Made by a program: the position numbers and the translations under genes. Positions 46,812-57,090 of a DNA stretch of 64,000 bases are shown here, one piece after another (position 1 is the stretch's first letter; every line of letters begins with the position of its first letter). The stretch comes from Begonia masoniana (Eukaryota > Streptophyta > Magnoliopsida > Cucurbitales > Begoniaceae): the NCBI GenBank assembly GCA_022432975.1, contig CM039509.1:41202209-41266208 (forward strand). Direction: 5' to 3'. The notes below the pieces were generated by a model. It did not search any database, had not been told where the DNA came from, and saw only the letters and a program-made list of their open reading frames with translations.

Positions 46812-48310
46812 CTCCAAAGAAGTCAACTAATTACTCACCTAGTTTGTTATACCCAGTTGAGTTACCTCGCATGACGAAAAATTGTGATACTTGAATAGGA
46901 ATTCAATACCGTACTTTTGAATCCATTTGACTTCTCACACTTGTTTACGTATTCATATTTCAAACATAATTGATCGCATACATGGCATTTTGACAAGTTG
47001 AGAAGCTATATCATGCTCACGTCGAAGCCATAGCCATGCCCATCCTTTTTGTTACCATAAACAAAATGACAAGGATGGGCGAAGACGAACTCTCCACAAC
47101 AAAAGTGTTGGGGAGATAAAGAGAGTGAGGGTGGTATTTTTGTTATTCAATTGATTGGAGACAAAAAATTCTCTCTCTTGTCAATAATTTATGTAAGTCA
47201 ATTAAATGAATGAATGATTTGATCTCAGTAGAGAGGGACCAGACATGGAAGCACATTAAACACAATTTAATACTCAGCAAGTAGACCCAAGGTGCCTCAG
47301 CAATTTACAATGGAAAGTTTTAATACTATTATGCAGAGTCTAGATCAGGGAATATTAAGTGATGTTAGGTTATGTCGTTATATATACTTAAATTAAACAT
47401 ATAATGAGTAAACAAGTGATATCTTTCGTCGGTTAAAATTATAATTATCTTATAATGACGTCAGTTACAATATTGCCACTGAAAATTTAAGTTTGAAAAA
47501 AAATATATCATAGAGTGGATCTTAATATAAGAATTATCACGTCTCTTTAAGTAAAGTAATGCAATATAAATAGAGTAAAGTTACGTTTACTTTTTTATTT
47601 TACTTGATGACGTGTCAAATAATAATTTGTACAATTTATGTTATAAATTATAAATCGTTAATTTATAACATTATTTGAATCAATTATTGTTTGAGAAGTC
47701 AACAAGTATTTTAAAATAGTAAAATAAGAAAGTAAATTTAACATTATTCATATAAATTTAGTGTTTTTTATGCAAAGTGACTCATTGGGCTTCTGACGGT
47801 GATAACTGATGTTCGAATCACTATTATAATGTATGTAGACGAAGCTATTGTAAATGTCCACGTCTTATCATCCAGTTTACCTGTGACTGACCTCTTTCAG
47901 GCCCAAAGACAGTCATTTTGACTCTTAATCGTAGTTGAAGATTAATTTAGAAGTATCTTTTATTTTTGTAATTATTAGCTTTTATTTGGTTTCCTAACTT
48001 AGTAGATCCGGATAATATATTTGGATGTGTTCTTTCGATTTTGTATTATTCAATTATTTAAACAATTTTTGATATTTAAGTTTCTCTCAAATCGTGAATT
48101 TTTCTTTACGCATCCAGTGCGTCAGTTTTGTAGTGAAACATGGAATTAAAAAGAAGATATAAATATGATGATTAAAGGAGATTTAGTGTTTGATAGAAAA
48201 AAAGCATATTTCCTTTGCCACGTTCTTGAAATACACATACTAAAGCTCAATAATACAGAGCACTTCATCATGTCTATTGTCTCCCATGCAAGATCAGTAC
48301 GTACTAATTA
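46812..48310. other. Intergenic DNA upstream of the glycine-rich gene's 3' side
   Basis: AT-rich, with no gene recognised. It holds one copy of a dispersed short repeat (46985-47235). The 70-codon frame at 48165-48377 has no motif support. A GTTCGAATC near 47826 resembles a pol III box B, but no convincing box A accompanies it. Confidence 0.5.
46985..47235 (+). repeat. Dispersed ~250-bp repeat, copy 1
   Basis: It shares AGAAG..TATATCATGCTCAC, GAAGCCATAG.CATG, AACAAAATGA and AATTAAATGAATGAAT with 50575-50815 and, inverted, 60425-60665. It contains a short internal inverted repeat (GCCCATCCTT...AAGGATGGGC, 47039-47080). Possible MITE; termini not defined. Confidence 0.5.
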
Positions 48311-48336
48311 CCAGAGAGAGAGAGAGAGAGAGAGCT
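48311..48336. repeat. (GA)n microsatellite
   Basis: About 12 GA dinucleotides, 3' of the glycine-rich gene. Confidence 0.9.
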
Positions 48337-48363
48337 TAGATTTTATAGAGATGGCGATATTCT

Positions 48364-48369
48364 TTTATT
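48364..48369 (-). terminator. Poly(A) signal of the glycine-rich gene
   Basis: AATAAA on the minus strand, 27 nt after the stop codon. The spacing suits a near-upstream element. Confidence 0.5.
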
Positions 48370-48395
48370 TTTTTTAATGAAAAGCTGAACGCTGC

Positions 48396-48873
48396 TTAGT
48401 TCTGAGGCTTAGCTTTTGCTTGTGCGGCAGCATAAGCCTCAGCCTCGGAAGCGGAAGCGCAACATCTACACCTGTAGCCGCCACCACAACAACCGTAGCC
48501 TCCGCAACGTCCTCCTCCTCCTCCTCCTCCTCCGTAGCGAGGATATCCTCCTCCTCCTCCTCCGTAACGAGGATATCCCCCTCCTCCACCGTAGCGAGGA
48601 TATCCTCCTCCTCCGCCTCCGGGATATCCTCCTCCTCCTCCTCCGTACGGGTACTTCGATTCCTCCACCCCATTCGTCTCGTCTACAAATTTCATATCAA
48701 ACAGAGGGTCAATTGAATACTTTAAATTTTTTACTCAAAATGAGTTCTCATGTAGCATGTACTACCCACTTACCTATCTGATCAGTTTCAGCCAATTCTC
48801 TAGCTGAGATCTCCGAGGCAATGAGAACAATGGCGAACAGAAGACCTAAGAAAATGAAAGCCCTGGAACCCAT
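48396..48873 (-). CDS. Secreted glycine-rich protein (GRP family), two exons
   Basis: The only intact host gene in view. Exon 1 is 48774-48873 and exon 2 is 48396-48682. The 91-nt intron (48683-48773) has donor ATAG/GTAAGT and acceptor TTTGTAG. The joined frame gives 128 residues. Residues 1-24 form a clear signal peptide (hydrophobic core FIFLGLLFAIVLIA, cleavage likely after EISA). An RELAE motif right after cleavage is typical of the plant GRP family with N-terminal signal (Pfam GRP). Residues about 44-92 are Gly-rich blocks separated by YPRY. Then comes a Cys cluster (CGGYGCC...CRCC), and an Ala/Lys-rich tail ending KPQN. Relatives are cell-wall or apoplast proteins linked to stress and defence; no enzyme activity is expected. 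The start is the only ATG before the signal peptide, with a TATA box 64 nt upstream. Confidence 0.85.
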
Positions 48874-48936
48874 GTTCACTAGTGAAGAAGAAGAGCTGCT
48901 TGAAGAAGGATGAGGAAATGAAGAAGAGACGGGTCC

Positions 48937-48944
48937 TATTTATA
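48937..48944 (-). promoter_or_regulatory. TATA box of the glycine-rich gene
   Basis: TATAAATA on the minus strand, 64 nt upstream of the ATG. It is flanked by GC-rich GGGCCC-type sequence. The leader contains an AGCAGCTCTTCTTCTTC pyrimidine-rich tract. Confidence 0.75.
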
Positions 48945-49048
48945 GGGCCGAAGGGATAGAACAATCATTGAGGCCAGATATTACAGCAAGTAACATTAAC
49001 AGCAACCACCACCACATAAATTACTTTTTTTTTGGTTAAATTCAATTT

Positions 49049-49785
49049 CAACTTTACCGACTAAAAATTTAAAAACTAAAACCACAAATTATCCAAAATG
49101 TAACAAATCAAATCTTGGTAGAGGGCCGATCAACCCCCGTTCTCAATTTACGCCGAGATCAGGGGCAAATCTAAATTGAACGGCCCCCTAATTTGTCTAG
49201 TGCTTACGTGAAACTGGACGTATTGAGTCGAAGGATCGATGTAGGGATGGAGAACCTCCGTTCAACATGCACCGAACGTAATTCGAGACCGAGGGGACAC
49301 CAACCGAGATCGACCCCTCGTTCTCTACCTCTCACTTTTCAAGGTTCTAAGGAACGACTGGACACAGTATAATACATACATTTCTGCCTCTGCCGTATGT
49401 AGAAGATTCCTACACATAATGAAGATTTCTGCCGTTCTCATTCCTCATTTTGAAAACCGGGGGCCGATCCGGGGCAGTGACCCCGTTCTCTAGAACCTTG
49501 AAAATGGAGAGATAGGGAACGGATGGCCGATCCGGGGCGGTGTCCCCTCGGTCTCAAATCATGTGCAATACACGTTGAACGGGTCTTTACTGCCCACATT
49601 GACCCTCTGACCTAATATGTCCAGTGTCATGTAAGCATTTGACAGATCGGGGGCCGTTCAATTTAGATCGGCCCCCCGATCTCGGCTCAAATTGAGAATG
49701 GATCGGTCCCCAGTTAGGATTTGATTTGTTACATTTTAGATTGTTTAAAATTTTAACTGTTAAAATCTTTAGTTGAATGATTATT
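49049..49785. mobile_element. ~740-bp imperfect palindrome (foldback element)
   Basis: The left arm (about 49049-49370) and right arm (about 49420-49785) are inverted copies of one another. Matching blocks include TGTAACAAATCAAATC, GAACGGCCCCC, TGAAACTGGAC/TGACACTGGAC, GAGACCGAGGGGACACC and TTTTCAAGGTTCTA. The ~50-bp centre is not palindromic. No coding potential. Arms of this length suggest a foldback or MITE-like transposon, or an inverted duplication able to give a hairpin RNA. It starts about 100 bp upstream of the glycine-rich gene's TATA box. Confidence 0.85.
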
Positions 49786-49789
49786 TCAA

Positions 49790-50574
49790 ATTAAACTCAT
49801 ATTCTAGAGTTAAAATTAGTTTTAACTTTTTTTTTTATTTGGAGATAATTATTAACTAGTAATTGAAGATAGTAGTCAGGGTTAATCAAGGCCTGAGATA
49901 AAGGATTTGTCGATTAGCTGCTGCAAATTCATCGTACATAAACCACAATTAAGTTTCAAATGGCAGATAAGGCCCCACTTCATCAAAGCACATTTATTTC
50001 AATAGACTTGTGAATGTGGGGTAGGACGTATAGTTGTTGGATTCTTAATTGAATCGAACTAATCGGTTCTATTTTTTTCGGTTTTGCTTGATCTAGTTTC
50101 TGTTTTAAGTTTTTCTGTTCTGAGTTCGTTTTGTTGGGTTTGGGCTCTATTTTCGTCTGGATATAGTCTTTTTGAGCCAGTTTTTATCAATTTGGTTTTT
50201 CTTTGTCTCTTGTAATCTTTTAAAATTTAAAAACAAATACATGTAGTAATATATAAAACTTGTTAGATTTGGTTCTTATTAGTTTTTAAAAAATGAATCA
50301 TACGAATGGAGAACTTCAATTATACTCGATTCAATTTCAAATTGATTTTTCAAAAATCAAAACTAGACCATTCAACTCAAACCAATGTCACTCCTACTTG
50401 TCAGATATATGCCGACAACAAGTTGAAGGAAGCCTTTTTGGACACACAATGTTACACTCAACTTTCTATCTCGATCGATTTACATTCTCACACTCGATCA
50501 GATATTCGTATTCCGAATAAGTTAGCCTTACCAAAATTCATTTAAAGGCAAAGACACTTGATGAGATTCATAAT
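49790..50574. other. AT-rich DNA, no gene seen
   Basis: The two overlapping short frames at 50293-50545 have no recognised motif. Nothing else stands out. Confidence 0.45.
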
Positions 50575-50815
50575 TTAATCTTAACTTCTTGAGAAGGTAT
50601 ATCATGCTCACATTGAAGCCATAGTCATGTTCATCCTTGCCGTTGGCGTAAACAAAATGATATGGACAAGTGAAGGATGAACTTTACCCAACAAAAACTG
50701 TCCAGGAAGATGACATTTTTTCTATCTCTAGTGCTAATAGTTTATTATTTGGTAACATTTTTTTGGAGGTATTTTAATCCTTCAATTAAATAAATGAATC
50801 ATTTGGTTCATGCAC
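50575..50815 (+). repeat. Dispersed ~250-bp repeat, copy 2
   Basis: Same family as 46985-47235 (CTTGAGAAGGTATATCATGC; GAAGCCATAGTCATGTTCAT; AACAAAATGA; TAAATGAATCATTTGGTTC). Confidence 0.55.
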
Positions 50816-50894
50816 ATCAAACATTTATTCAGGGACAAAAATTAGGGACTAGAGGTGTCCAAAAATCCTAAGAAGCAAACTCGAGGCTACAAAC

Positions 50895-51196
50895 TGTTAG
50901 GATTAGATGCCCTAATCTATCTGTAATGAACGATCGAGAATATGAAAGGAAAATAATACACAGATTTATAGTGGTTCACTCTCGTTGTGAGAGCTACATC
51001 CACTGGCCGCTAACAGATTTTACTAAGATCAATTACGAGTTACAACAGTTTTTGCCTCACACTCTCAGTTACTCTCTCTGTCACACTCGATAACCTAAAT
51101 ACGTCTTTATATACTAGACGATTTAGGGTTGCAGAATAACAGAGTAAATAATGACCAAAATACCCTTAAACCTAAATTAGGCTCCATAACTCAACA
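50895..51196 (-). repeat. Element G 3' LTR
   Basis: The minus strand runs TGTTGAGTTATGGAG...CTAATCCTAACA. It is closely similar to the LTRs at 60835-61135 and about 62527-62819. A TATATAAAGACG block suits a TATA box. It is preceded (51197-51207) by the PPT-type CCAAGTGGGAGAT of copia elements. Confidence 0.88.
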
Positions 51197-51402
51197 ATCT
51201 CCCACTTGGAGACTAATCTCATCATCTCTCCATCTGTAGCGGCTTCATTTCAATGTCTCATCCACGAAGTCCGATTGAAGTTGCACACAACTTCAGCTTC
51301 TCACTCGTCACAGCTTTCGTGTAATAACCCCTATTCCTAGCAAGATATGGTCCGCTCTGGGGATTGGGTCGTAGCCCAATATCCTCCCCTCACGGCTTTG
51401 TT

Positions 51403-51484
51403 TGGCAAGGACTTCCCAGTCGGTCACCCAACCTGGTACTACTCTCGCCAAAGCACTTTTAACTTCGGAGTTCTTATGGGATCC
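51403..51484 (-). ncRNA. 5S rRNA-derived segment in Cassandra LTR 1
   Basis: The minus strand keeps the order of plant 5S rRNA blocks: GGATCCCATAAGAACTCCGA, AAGTTAAAAGTGCTTTGGCG (box A region), GAGAGTAGTACCAGG (intermediate element) and TTGGGTGACC..CTGGGAAGTC (box C). Cassandra 5S parts are reported to be pol III-transcribed. This is not a true 5S gene because the flanks are retrotransposon LTR. Confidence 0.8.
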
Positions 51485-51893
51485 GTTGTCAATTGTGCTC
51501 CAAAACGCGTCTTGCTATATTGGGAGGGATCTCTTACATATGTTTCATTTCCACATACTTCCCCAAGCGATGTGGGATTGTGACGACCCCCTTTTCTATG
51601 ACCGAACCCTCCGGCCCAAGTCCAACCCGGGATCCGCGGAGTTTTAACCTAGCACGTCACCCTCCGGCCCAAGTCCCACTCGGGATTTGCGGAGCACTAG
51701 GTGGTTCCTCCTCATACGTGTCCATTCGGGTCATCACAATCACCCCCCCTCGGGGGCCCAACGTCCTCGTTGGCCACATTTCCGGTTGGGTACAGGCTCT
51801 GATACCATTTGTAACGACCCCTTATCCCAGCAAGATATTGTCCGCTCTGGGGATTGGGTCGTAACCCAATATCCTCCCCTCACGGCTTTGTTT

Positions 51894-51974
51894 GGCGAGA
51901 ACTTCCCGGAAGGTCACCCAACCTGGAATTGCTCTCGCCGAAGCACTCTTAACTTCGGAGTTCTTACGGGATCC
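51894..51974 (-). ncRNA. 5S rRNA-derived segment in Cassandra LTR 2
   Basis: Same layout as LTR 1, with variants in the intermediate element (GAGAGCAATTCCAGG). The box C core GGTTGGGTGACC is kept. Confidence 0.78.
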
Positions 51975-52298
51975 GTTGCCAATCGTGCTCCAAAACGCGT
52001 CTTACTATGTTGGGAGGGTCTCTTTACATATGTTTCATTTCCATATACTTCCCCAAGCGATGTGGGATTGTGACGACCCCCTTTTTACGATCGAAGCCTC
52101 CGGCCCAAGTCCAACCCGGGATCCGCGGAGTTTTAACCCAGCACGTCATCCTCCGGCCCAAGTCCCACTCAGGATTCGCGGAGCACTGGGTGGTTCCTCC
52201 TCATACGTGTCCATTCGGGTCATCACAATCACCCCCCGGGGGCCCAACGTCCTCGTTGGCCACATTTCCGGTTGGGTACAGGCTCTGATACCATAACT

Positions 52299-52451
52299 GT
52301 AACACCCCTAAAACTGTACCCATTTTTCCCGTATAAAAGAACTGGCGGATAGTTCGAGGAGTACAACAAGTGTGAAATTAGATGTGAAATCCGCCTTGAA
52401 AGAACTGGCGGGATTAGTAAGTGGTCCAGGAAAGTATGTGACTTAGGGGAT
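52299..52451 (-). repeat. LTR end fragment fused to Cassandra interior
   Basis: The minus strand ends TTTTAGGGGTGTTACA and is followed 4 nt later by the Cassandra PBS. So it occupies the 5' LTR position of the Cassandra unit, yet it lacks the 5S segment and differs from the 264-bp LTRs. It contains a direct repeat of CCGCCAGTTCTTT. Its upstream side joins F's gag at 52451. Confidence 0.55.
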
Positions 52452-53504
52452 TTAGTAAGGCCTAATCATAGCATGGCCATTCTTAGGAGCTGGACAGTCC
52501 CTAATGACGTGACCAACCTTGTTACAGTTGAAGCATCGGGTGACTCTGGGCTTCGGGCAATCCCTGTATGTGTGTCCAATTTCCTCGCAATTGAAACACT
52601 TTCCCGAACCGAACCTGCATTCACCCGGGTGACTTTTCAAACATTTCTGGCACAGGGGAAACTTCCTGGCATCTGGTACTTTCTTTCCTGTTCCTTGGCT
52701 ATGCTGGCCTTTACTAGGCCTCTTTATTCCCCTTTGATGATGTGGCTGGACCGACTTTTGTGGGACCTCTTTTGGTCCAGCACACTTCCTTTCAGCTTCT
52801 TCCACTTCCAGAGCAGTGGACACAACCTCGCTGAATGTCAAGCCTTTAATACCCCCTCGGTAGATTTCTGGCTTCAGTCCATGCACAAATTTGAATACCT
52901 TGTCCTCGTCCCTGTGAGCAAAATGTCCAGCAAACCTGGACAAGGACTCGAACTGCCTACTGTACTCGGCTACAGACCCTGTCTGCTTCAAGTTTAGAAA
53001 TTCCAACTTCTTTGCAGTTTGGACAGTACTGTTGAAATACTTTTCGTAGAAAATATCTTTCAATTGCGACCAAGGCATCGCCAAGACATCAGTGGTGGTC
53101 TCTATTGTTTCCCACTAGAGTTGAGCTTCACCAGCCAAGTGAAATGTCGCCAACGTGACCTTGTCTCCTTCTCCTATGTTGGCACACCTAAACATACTTT
53201 CAATCTTCCTAAGCCACCCTTCAGCAATAACTGGATCAGATGACTGTCCATCAAACATGGGTGGTTTTAGTCTCCGGAATCTATCTCCAGAATGTTCATT
53301 GCTAGAACCCGAGTTGGCACTTCCTTGCACCTCTCGGTTCAACAGTACTCCTAGTTGGTCAGACTGTTGGCGCACTAAATTGGTTTGCTGACGCACTAAA
53401 TCTGTCAGCTGCCTAATCACACTAGGCTCCTCTTCACTTCTCACATTTGGCATTTCTCTTGGCACTCTAGGTCTCCCTGGGCGTCTGGCCAATATACAAA
53501 ATTC
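52452..53504 (-). pseudogene. gag: Element F Gag (truncated)
   Basis: It is closely related to the Gag of B over its whole length ([49 protein letters not shown]) with two zinc knuckles (CFNCEEIGHTYRDC, CFNCNKVGHVIRDC). The lesions are the initiator ATG changed to TTG relative to B, an in-frame TAG at 53115-53117 in place of Trp, and an abrupt end 11 codons after the second knuckle. No protease or pol remains. A probable 60-nt leader intron (53505-53564) lies directly upstream. Confidence 0.85.
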
Positions 53505-53564
53505 CTGCACAGGGTTAATTACACTCTTAAATATCTACCAACTAAGGTTAACTTAAACACTTAC
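53505..53564 (-). other. Probable 60-nt leader intron (element F)
   Basis: Donor CT/GTAAGTG and acceptor CCTGTGCAG on the minus strand, at the same place and with the same length as in B. Confidence 0.4.
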
Positions 53565-53632
53565 AGTTGTTGAAGTACTTCTATGCAACGATCGGCACTG
53601 ATGAGTGATCTTTTGAATGGTTTAACTGAATG

Positions 53633-53644
53633 TCTCTGATACCA
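53633..53644 (-). other. Element F primer binding site
   Basis: The minus strand reads TGGTATCAGAGA, one mismatch to the initiator-Met PBS, 3 nt from the LTR boundary at 53648. Confidence 0.8.
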
Positions 53645-53647
53645 TAC

Positions 53648-56357
53648 TGTAACGCCCCGAATTTTCTGAACCCAGTTTGTTACTCATAAACTCGAACTTG
53701 ACTAAGAAACTTTGGACCAAATTTAAAATTTCGCTCAAAAGTCTAAATTTGACATTTTCTAAAACCTCAAAACATTTAGAGACTTGCAGCGGAAATCATT
53801 TGAGCTAAATAGAGTTAAACAAAACTACAGAACGATATTTGAATAATCAGTTGAGATGTTAGAGAACAATCAGCCAAAAGAAATAAAGGTTTAAATCGCG
53901 TAGTGCTTTGAAAGTTACAAAAGTCAAACTCGTCTGCCGCTGTACAAAGTCAACAAAAGGGCAGAAATAAAACTGAAGGTCTCCACCGGTGACGTCAGCC
54001 GGAGGAGTCATTCTTCTAGCTTCAGCCGATCGCAAAACGACAAGTTTTGCTACTGTATCTACCGGTGACGTCAGCTGGATGATTTGTTCATCCCGCCTCA
54101 GCCGATCACTAGACGACAAGTCTTTTACTCACGCCTTTCGGTATATAATACTCGACATCATCCGGTCACTAAACGACAAAACTTCTACTACATCATCCGG
54201 TGGATTTAACACTCGACATCCACCGGTCACTAAACGACAAAACTTCTACTACATCATCCGGTGGATTTAACACTCGACATCCACCGGTCACTAAACCACA
54301 AAACTTCTACTACATCATCCGGTGGATTTAACACTCGACATCCACCGTCACTAAACGACAAAACTTCTACTACATCATCCGGTGGATTTAACACTCGACA
54401 TCCACCGGTCACTAAACGACAAAACTTCTACTACATCATCCGGTGGATTTAACACTCGACATCCACCGGTCACTAAACGACAAAACTTCTACTACATCAT
54501 CCGGTGGATTTAACACTCGACATCCACCGGTCACTAAACGACAAAACTTCTACTACATCATCCGGTGGATTTAACACTCGACATCCACCGGTCACTAAAC
54601 GACAAAACTTCTACTACATCATCCGGTGGATTTAACACTCGACATCCACCGGTCACTAAACGACAAAACTTCTACTACATCATCCGGTGGATTTAACACT
54701 CGACATCCACCGGTCACTAAACGACAAAACTTCTACTACATCATCCGGTGGATTTAACACTCGACATCCACCGGTTACTAAACGACAAAACTTCTACTAC
54801 ATCATCCGGTTACTAAGGACAAAACTTCTACTACATCATCCGGTGGATTTAACACTCGACATCTACCGGTCACAAAATGACAAATTTTCTACTTATATCT
54901 TCCGATAGACAATAGAACAACAACTCAGCACCCGCCAATAGACATCGTCTATCAATAGAGAACAGAGCGACATTTCAACTACTCCTTGCTATACAAACAC
55001 AACTTTGACTACGAAAGGAAATTTAGTCACTTCACTGTAACAATTCAGAAACAATTCAAAACATTGCATTACTCAAGATCCAGTAAGAACCAACATTAAA
55101 ACTCAACAAAATACTATTTTCAGAAAGATCTCAAAGGCGTATTCAAAACATTGAAACCACTACTGTCATGAAATCTCAACATGCTTAAATTGAAACATTG
55201 TCAACTAAACCTTTACACCAACAGACATCAGTTACACCGCCTCATCAGGATACCAAAACGTGGCATGAATGTGCTTCAACAACTTTGCCTATTCCTCAAT
55301 AAATTCAGAGAACTTTCTAGTAGTTACCCCAACACCTACATCACAAAACTCATCTATTATCCTAATGCTAAGCAAGTAAAGCAATAATGAAATGATATGC
55401 TGAAACATAAAACCTAAACATGCAGTTTCTACTTTCTCATCTCAGTTGTACATTCGTTCGTTTACTGATCTGATCCCTCGGTTCCCTTGGGAGTGGGATC
55501 AATTCTCCCAATGTTATACATCCTCTACTCGATTAAGGGACAAATGAATTCCCTTAATAGCTATTCTGATCCCTCAGTTTCCTTGGGAGTGGGATCAGTT
55601 CTCCCAATGTTATACATCCTCTACTCGATTAAGGGGTGGATGAATTCCCTTAATAGCTATTACATTTCAATCTGCACTTGTCTTTCCGTGCCACTACATA
55701 TAAATTCATTTTCGTATTTTTTTCAAAAACATGATGCATAACACGCAGAAAATACTTAAGCATGCATAAACCTACTGTTTTGTGATGTAGGCCCGAAGGC
55801 ACACACAATACTTCACTTACCTGGATTCCTGGGGAAATGTTTGGTTGCTAACCACTTCGGGTTCTGCTCAAACCTTAAACCATAGACAGTGTATTAGTTA
55901 AATTTCATTCTAAACTATCCAGTAGTCTAAGGAAATTAGTTTGGAAGCTCAGATCTTCATGCATTCCCGATTCTGCACTTAACCCGAAACTACACTCATT
56001 CGCAACACTCCCAAAACACATACATTGCACTCCCTTTGTTATCTAACCGTCTAGTTGTAAGGAAAAATGAAGGAACTCACCTAATTCGGAGAAATCGCTG
56101 GAGAAATCGAAGGGAGGGCCTCCTAGAGCACTCTGCTAAGCTGAGGAGCTGAGAGTCGAAAAGAATTGGAAAACATTTGCGGCTACAATGCATTAAATCC
56201 AAAAACCTATTCCTTAAATACGTTATCCATTTTTAATTTTCAATTACTCTTATGCCCTTGCCTAGTCATCCATTAACCCCACTTTTACTATTGTCATTAA
56301 AGTGTGTCATTAATTTAGAAAGAAATAAAACTTGGTTCTATAGAACCGGGTGTTACA
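53648..56357 (-). repeat. Element F 5' LTR (2.71 kb)
   Basis: The plus strand begins TGTAACGCCCCG and ends CCGGGTGTTACA. Arms are CCTACATCACAAAAC (55335-55349) and GTTTTGTGATGTAGG (55777-55791). The rc donor AG/GTAAGT is near 55819. TTGCAGCGG is near 53782. It belongs to the X1 family by its 61-bp array. Its right edge cuts the RT of element G. Confidence 0.9.
54164..54870 (-). repeat. 61-bp tandem repeat in the F LTR (~11 copies)
   Basis: The unit contains CACTAAACGACAAAACTTCT, ACATCATCCGGTGG and TTTAACACTCGACATCCACC. Copies are nearly identical. One copy lacks a G near 54348, and one near 54800 is shortened. The inverted cores CATCCACCGG and CCGGTGGATT can pair with each other. Confidence 0.95.
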
Positions 56358-57090
56358 AAAATGACTAGCCAACGGTATAGTGACTTGCTTAGAATCGTGC
56401 ATCTTGAATCTGCTAAGAACCTTCTTTACGTACTCTTCTTGTGAGAGTTTGAGAACCTCCTTATCTCTAAAGATCCTTATCACACAGATTTGTTTTGCAG
56501 CACTTACATCTTTCATTACAAACTCTGTAGATAACTTCCTCTTCAGCCTGTCAATCTCATGCAAGCTTGCTCCAGCAATCAATATATCATCAACGCAAAG
56601 GAACAAAATAATGTAAGAATTATCACACCTTTTGATGTAGTAGCAGTAATCGGCTTCACATCTCACAAAGTTGTTACTCTTCATGTAGCTGTTGAACCTC
56701 TTGTACCATTGCCTTGGAGCTTGTTTCAAGCCATACAAGCTCTTCGGAAGCTTGCACACAAGCTCCTTTTTATCTTTCACCTCGCAACCTTGTAGTTGCC
56801 GCATGTAGATCTCTTCATCTAAATCACCGTGAAGAAAAGTAGTTTTCACGTCCATCTACTGAAGATGAAGATCTTCTTTCACAACCAAACCCAAGACAGT
56901 TCTGATCGTCGTCAACTTCACCACTGGTGAGAAAATCTCGGTGTAATCAATACATTCCTTTTGTTGGAAACCTTTGACAACCAACCTAGCATTGTACCGC
57001 TTGCTCCCATCATGTTCTTCTTTAATTTGGTAAACCCACTTGTTGTGCAGTGTTTTTTTACCCTTTGGCAACTCAGCCAATTGCCAAGTT
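56358..57090 (-). pseudogene. Element G reverse transcriptase remnant
   Basis: The N-terminal block (56856-57080: [40 protein letters not shown]) ends in a stop near 56856. It continues as MDVKTTFLHGDLDEEIYM (A/V to T change), LYGLKQAPRQWY and FLCVDDILIAG, the VDD catalytic box with Cys in place of Tyr. The C-terminus (QVTIPLASHF) is cut by the F LTR at 56357. RNase H is absent. Confidence 0.85.

Larger units (their letters stand above)
51320..52298 (-). mobile_element. Cassandra-type TRIM, tandem LTR-interior-LTR-interior
   Basis: Two 264-bp LTRs (51320-51583 and 51810-52073) alternate with two interiors (51584-51809 and 52074-52298). Each interior ends in a PBS whose minus strand reads TGGTATCAGAGCC. 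Each LTR contains a segment clearly derived from 5S rRNA (51403-51484 and 51894-51974), which is the defining trait of Cassandra TRIMs. There is no coding capacity. Tandem copies sharing a middle LTR are usually formed by unequal recombination. The expected third LTR at the right is missing. It lies in the 3' untranslated part of element G. Confidence 0.88.

Noticed and set aside
47790..47850. Possible tRNA gene or second SINE around GTTCGAATC
   Set aside because: Only a box B-like motif is present; no box A or cloverleaf could be formed.
48374..48781. Other frames over the glycine-rich gene (Glu-rich, Ser-rich, Leu-rich)
   Set aside because: Shadow frames of the GGN repeats. The spliced minus-strand frame with signal peptide explains the locus.
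51403..51484. Genuine 5S rRNA gene
   Set aside because: The 5S-like part lies inside a 264-bp LTR with PBS and TGTAAC/GTTACA ends, and lacks the normal 5S 5' start and T-run terminator. It is Cassandra-derived.
51347..52296. Overlapping 80-130 codon frames over the Cassandra array
   Set aside because: They sit in several frames of non-coding LTR and TRIM interior, with no motifs.
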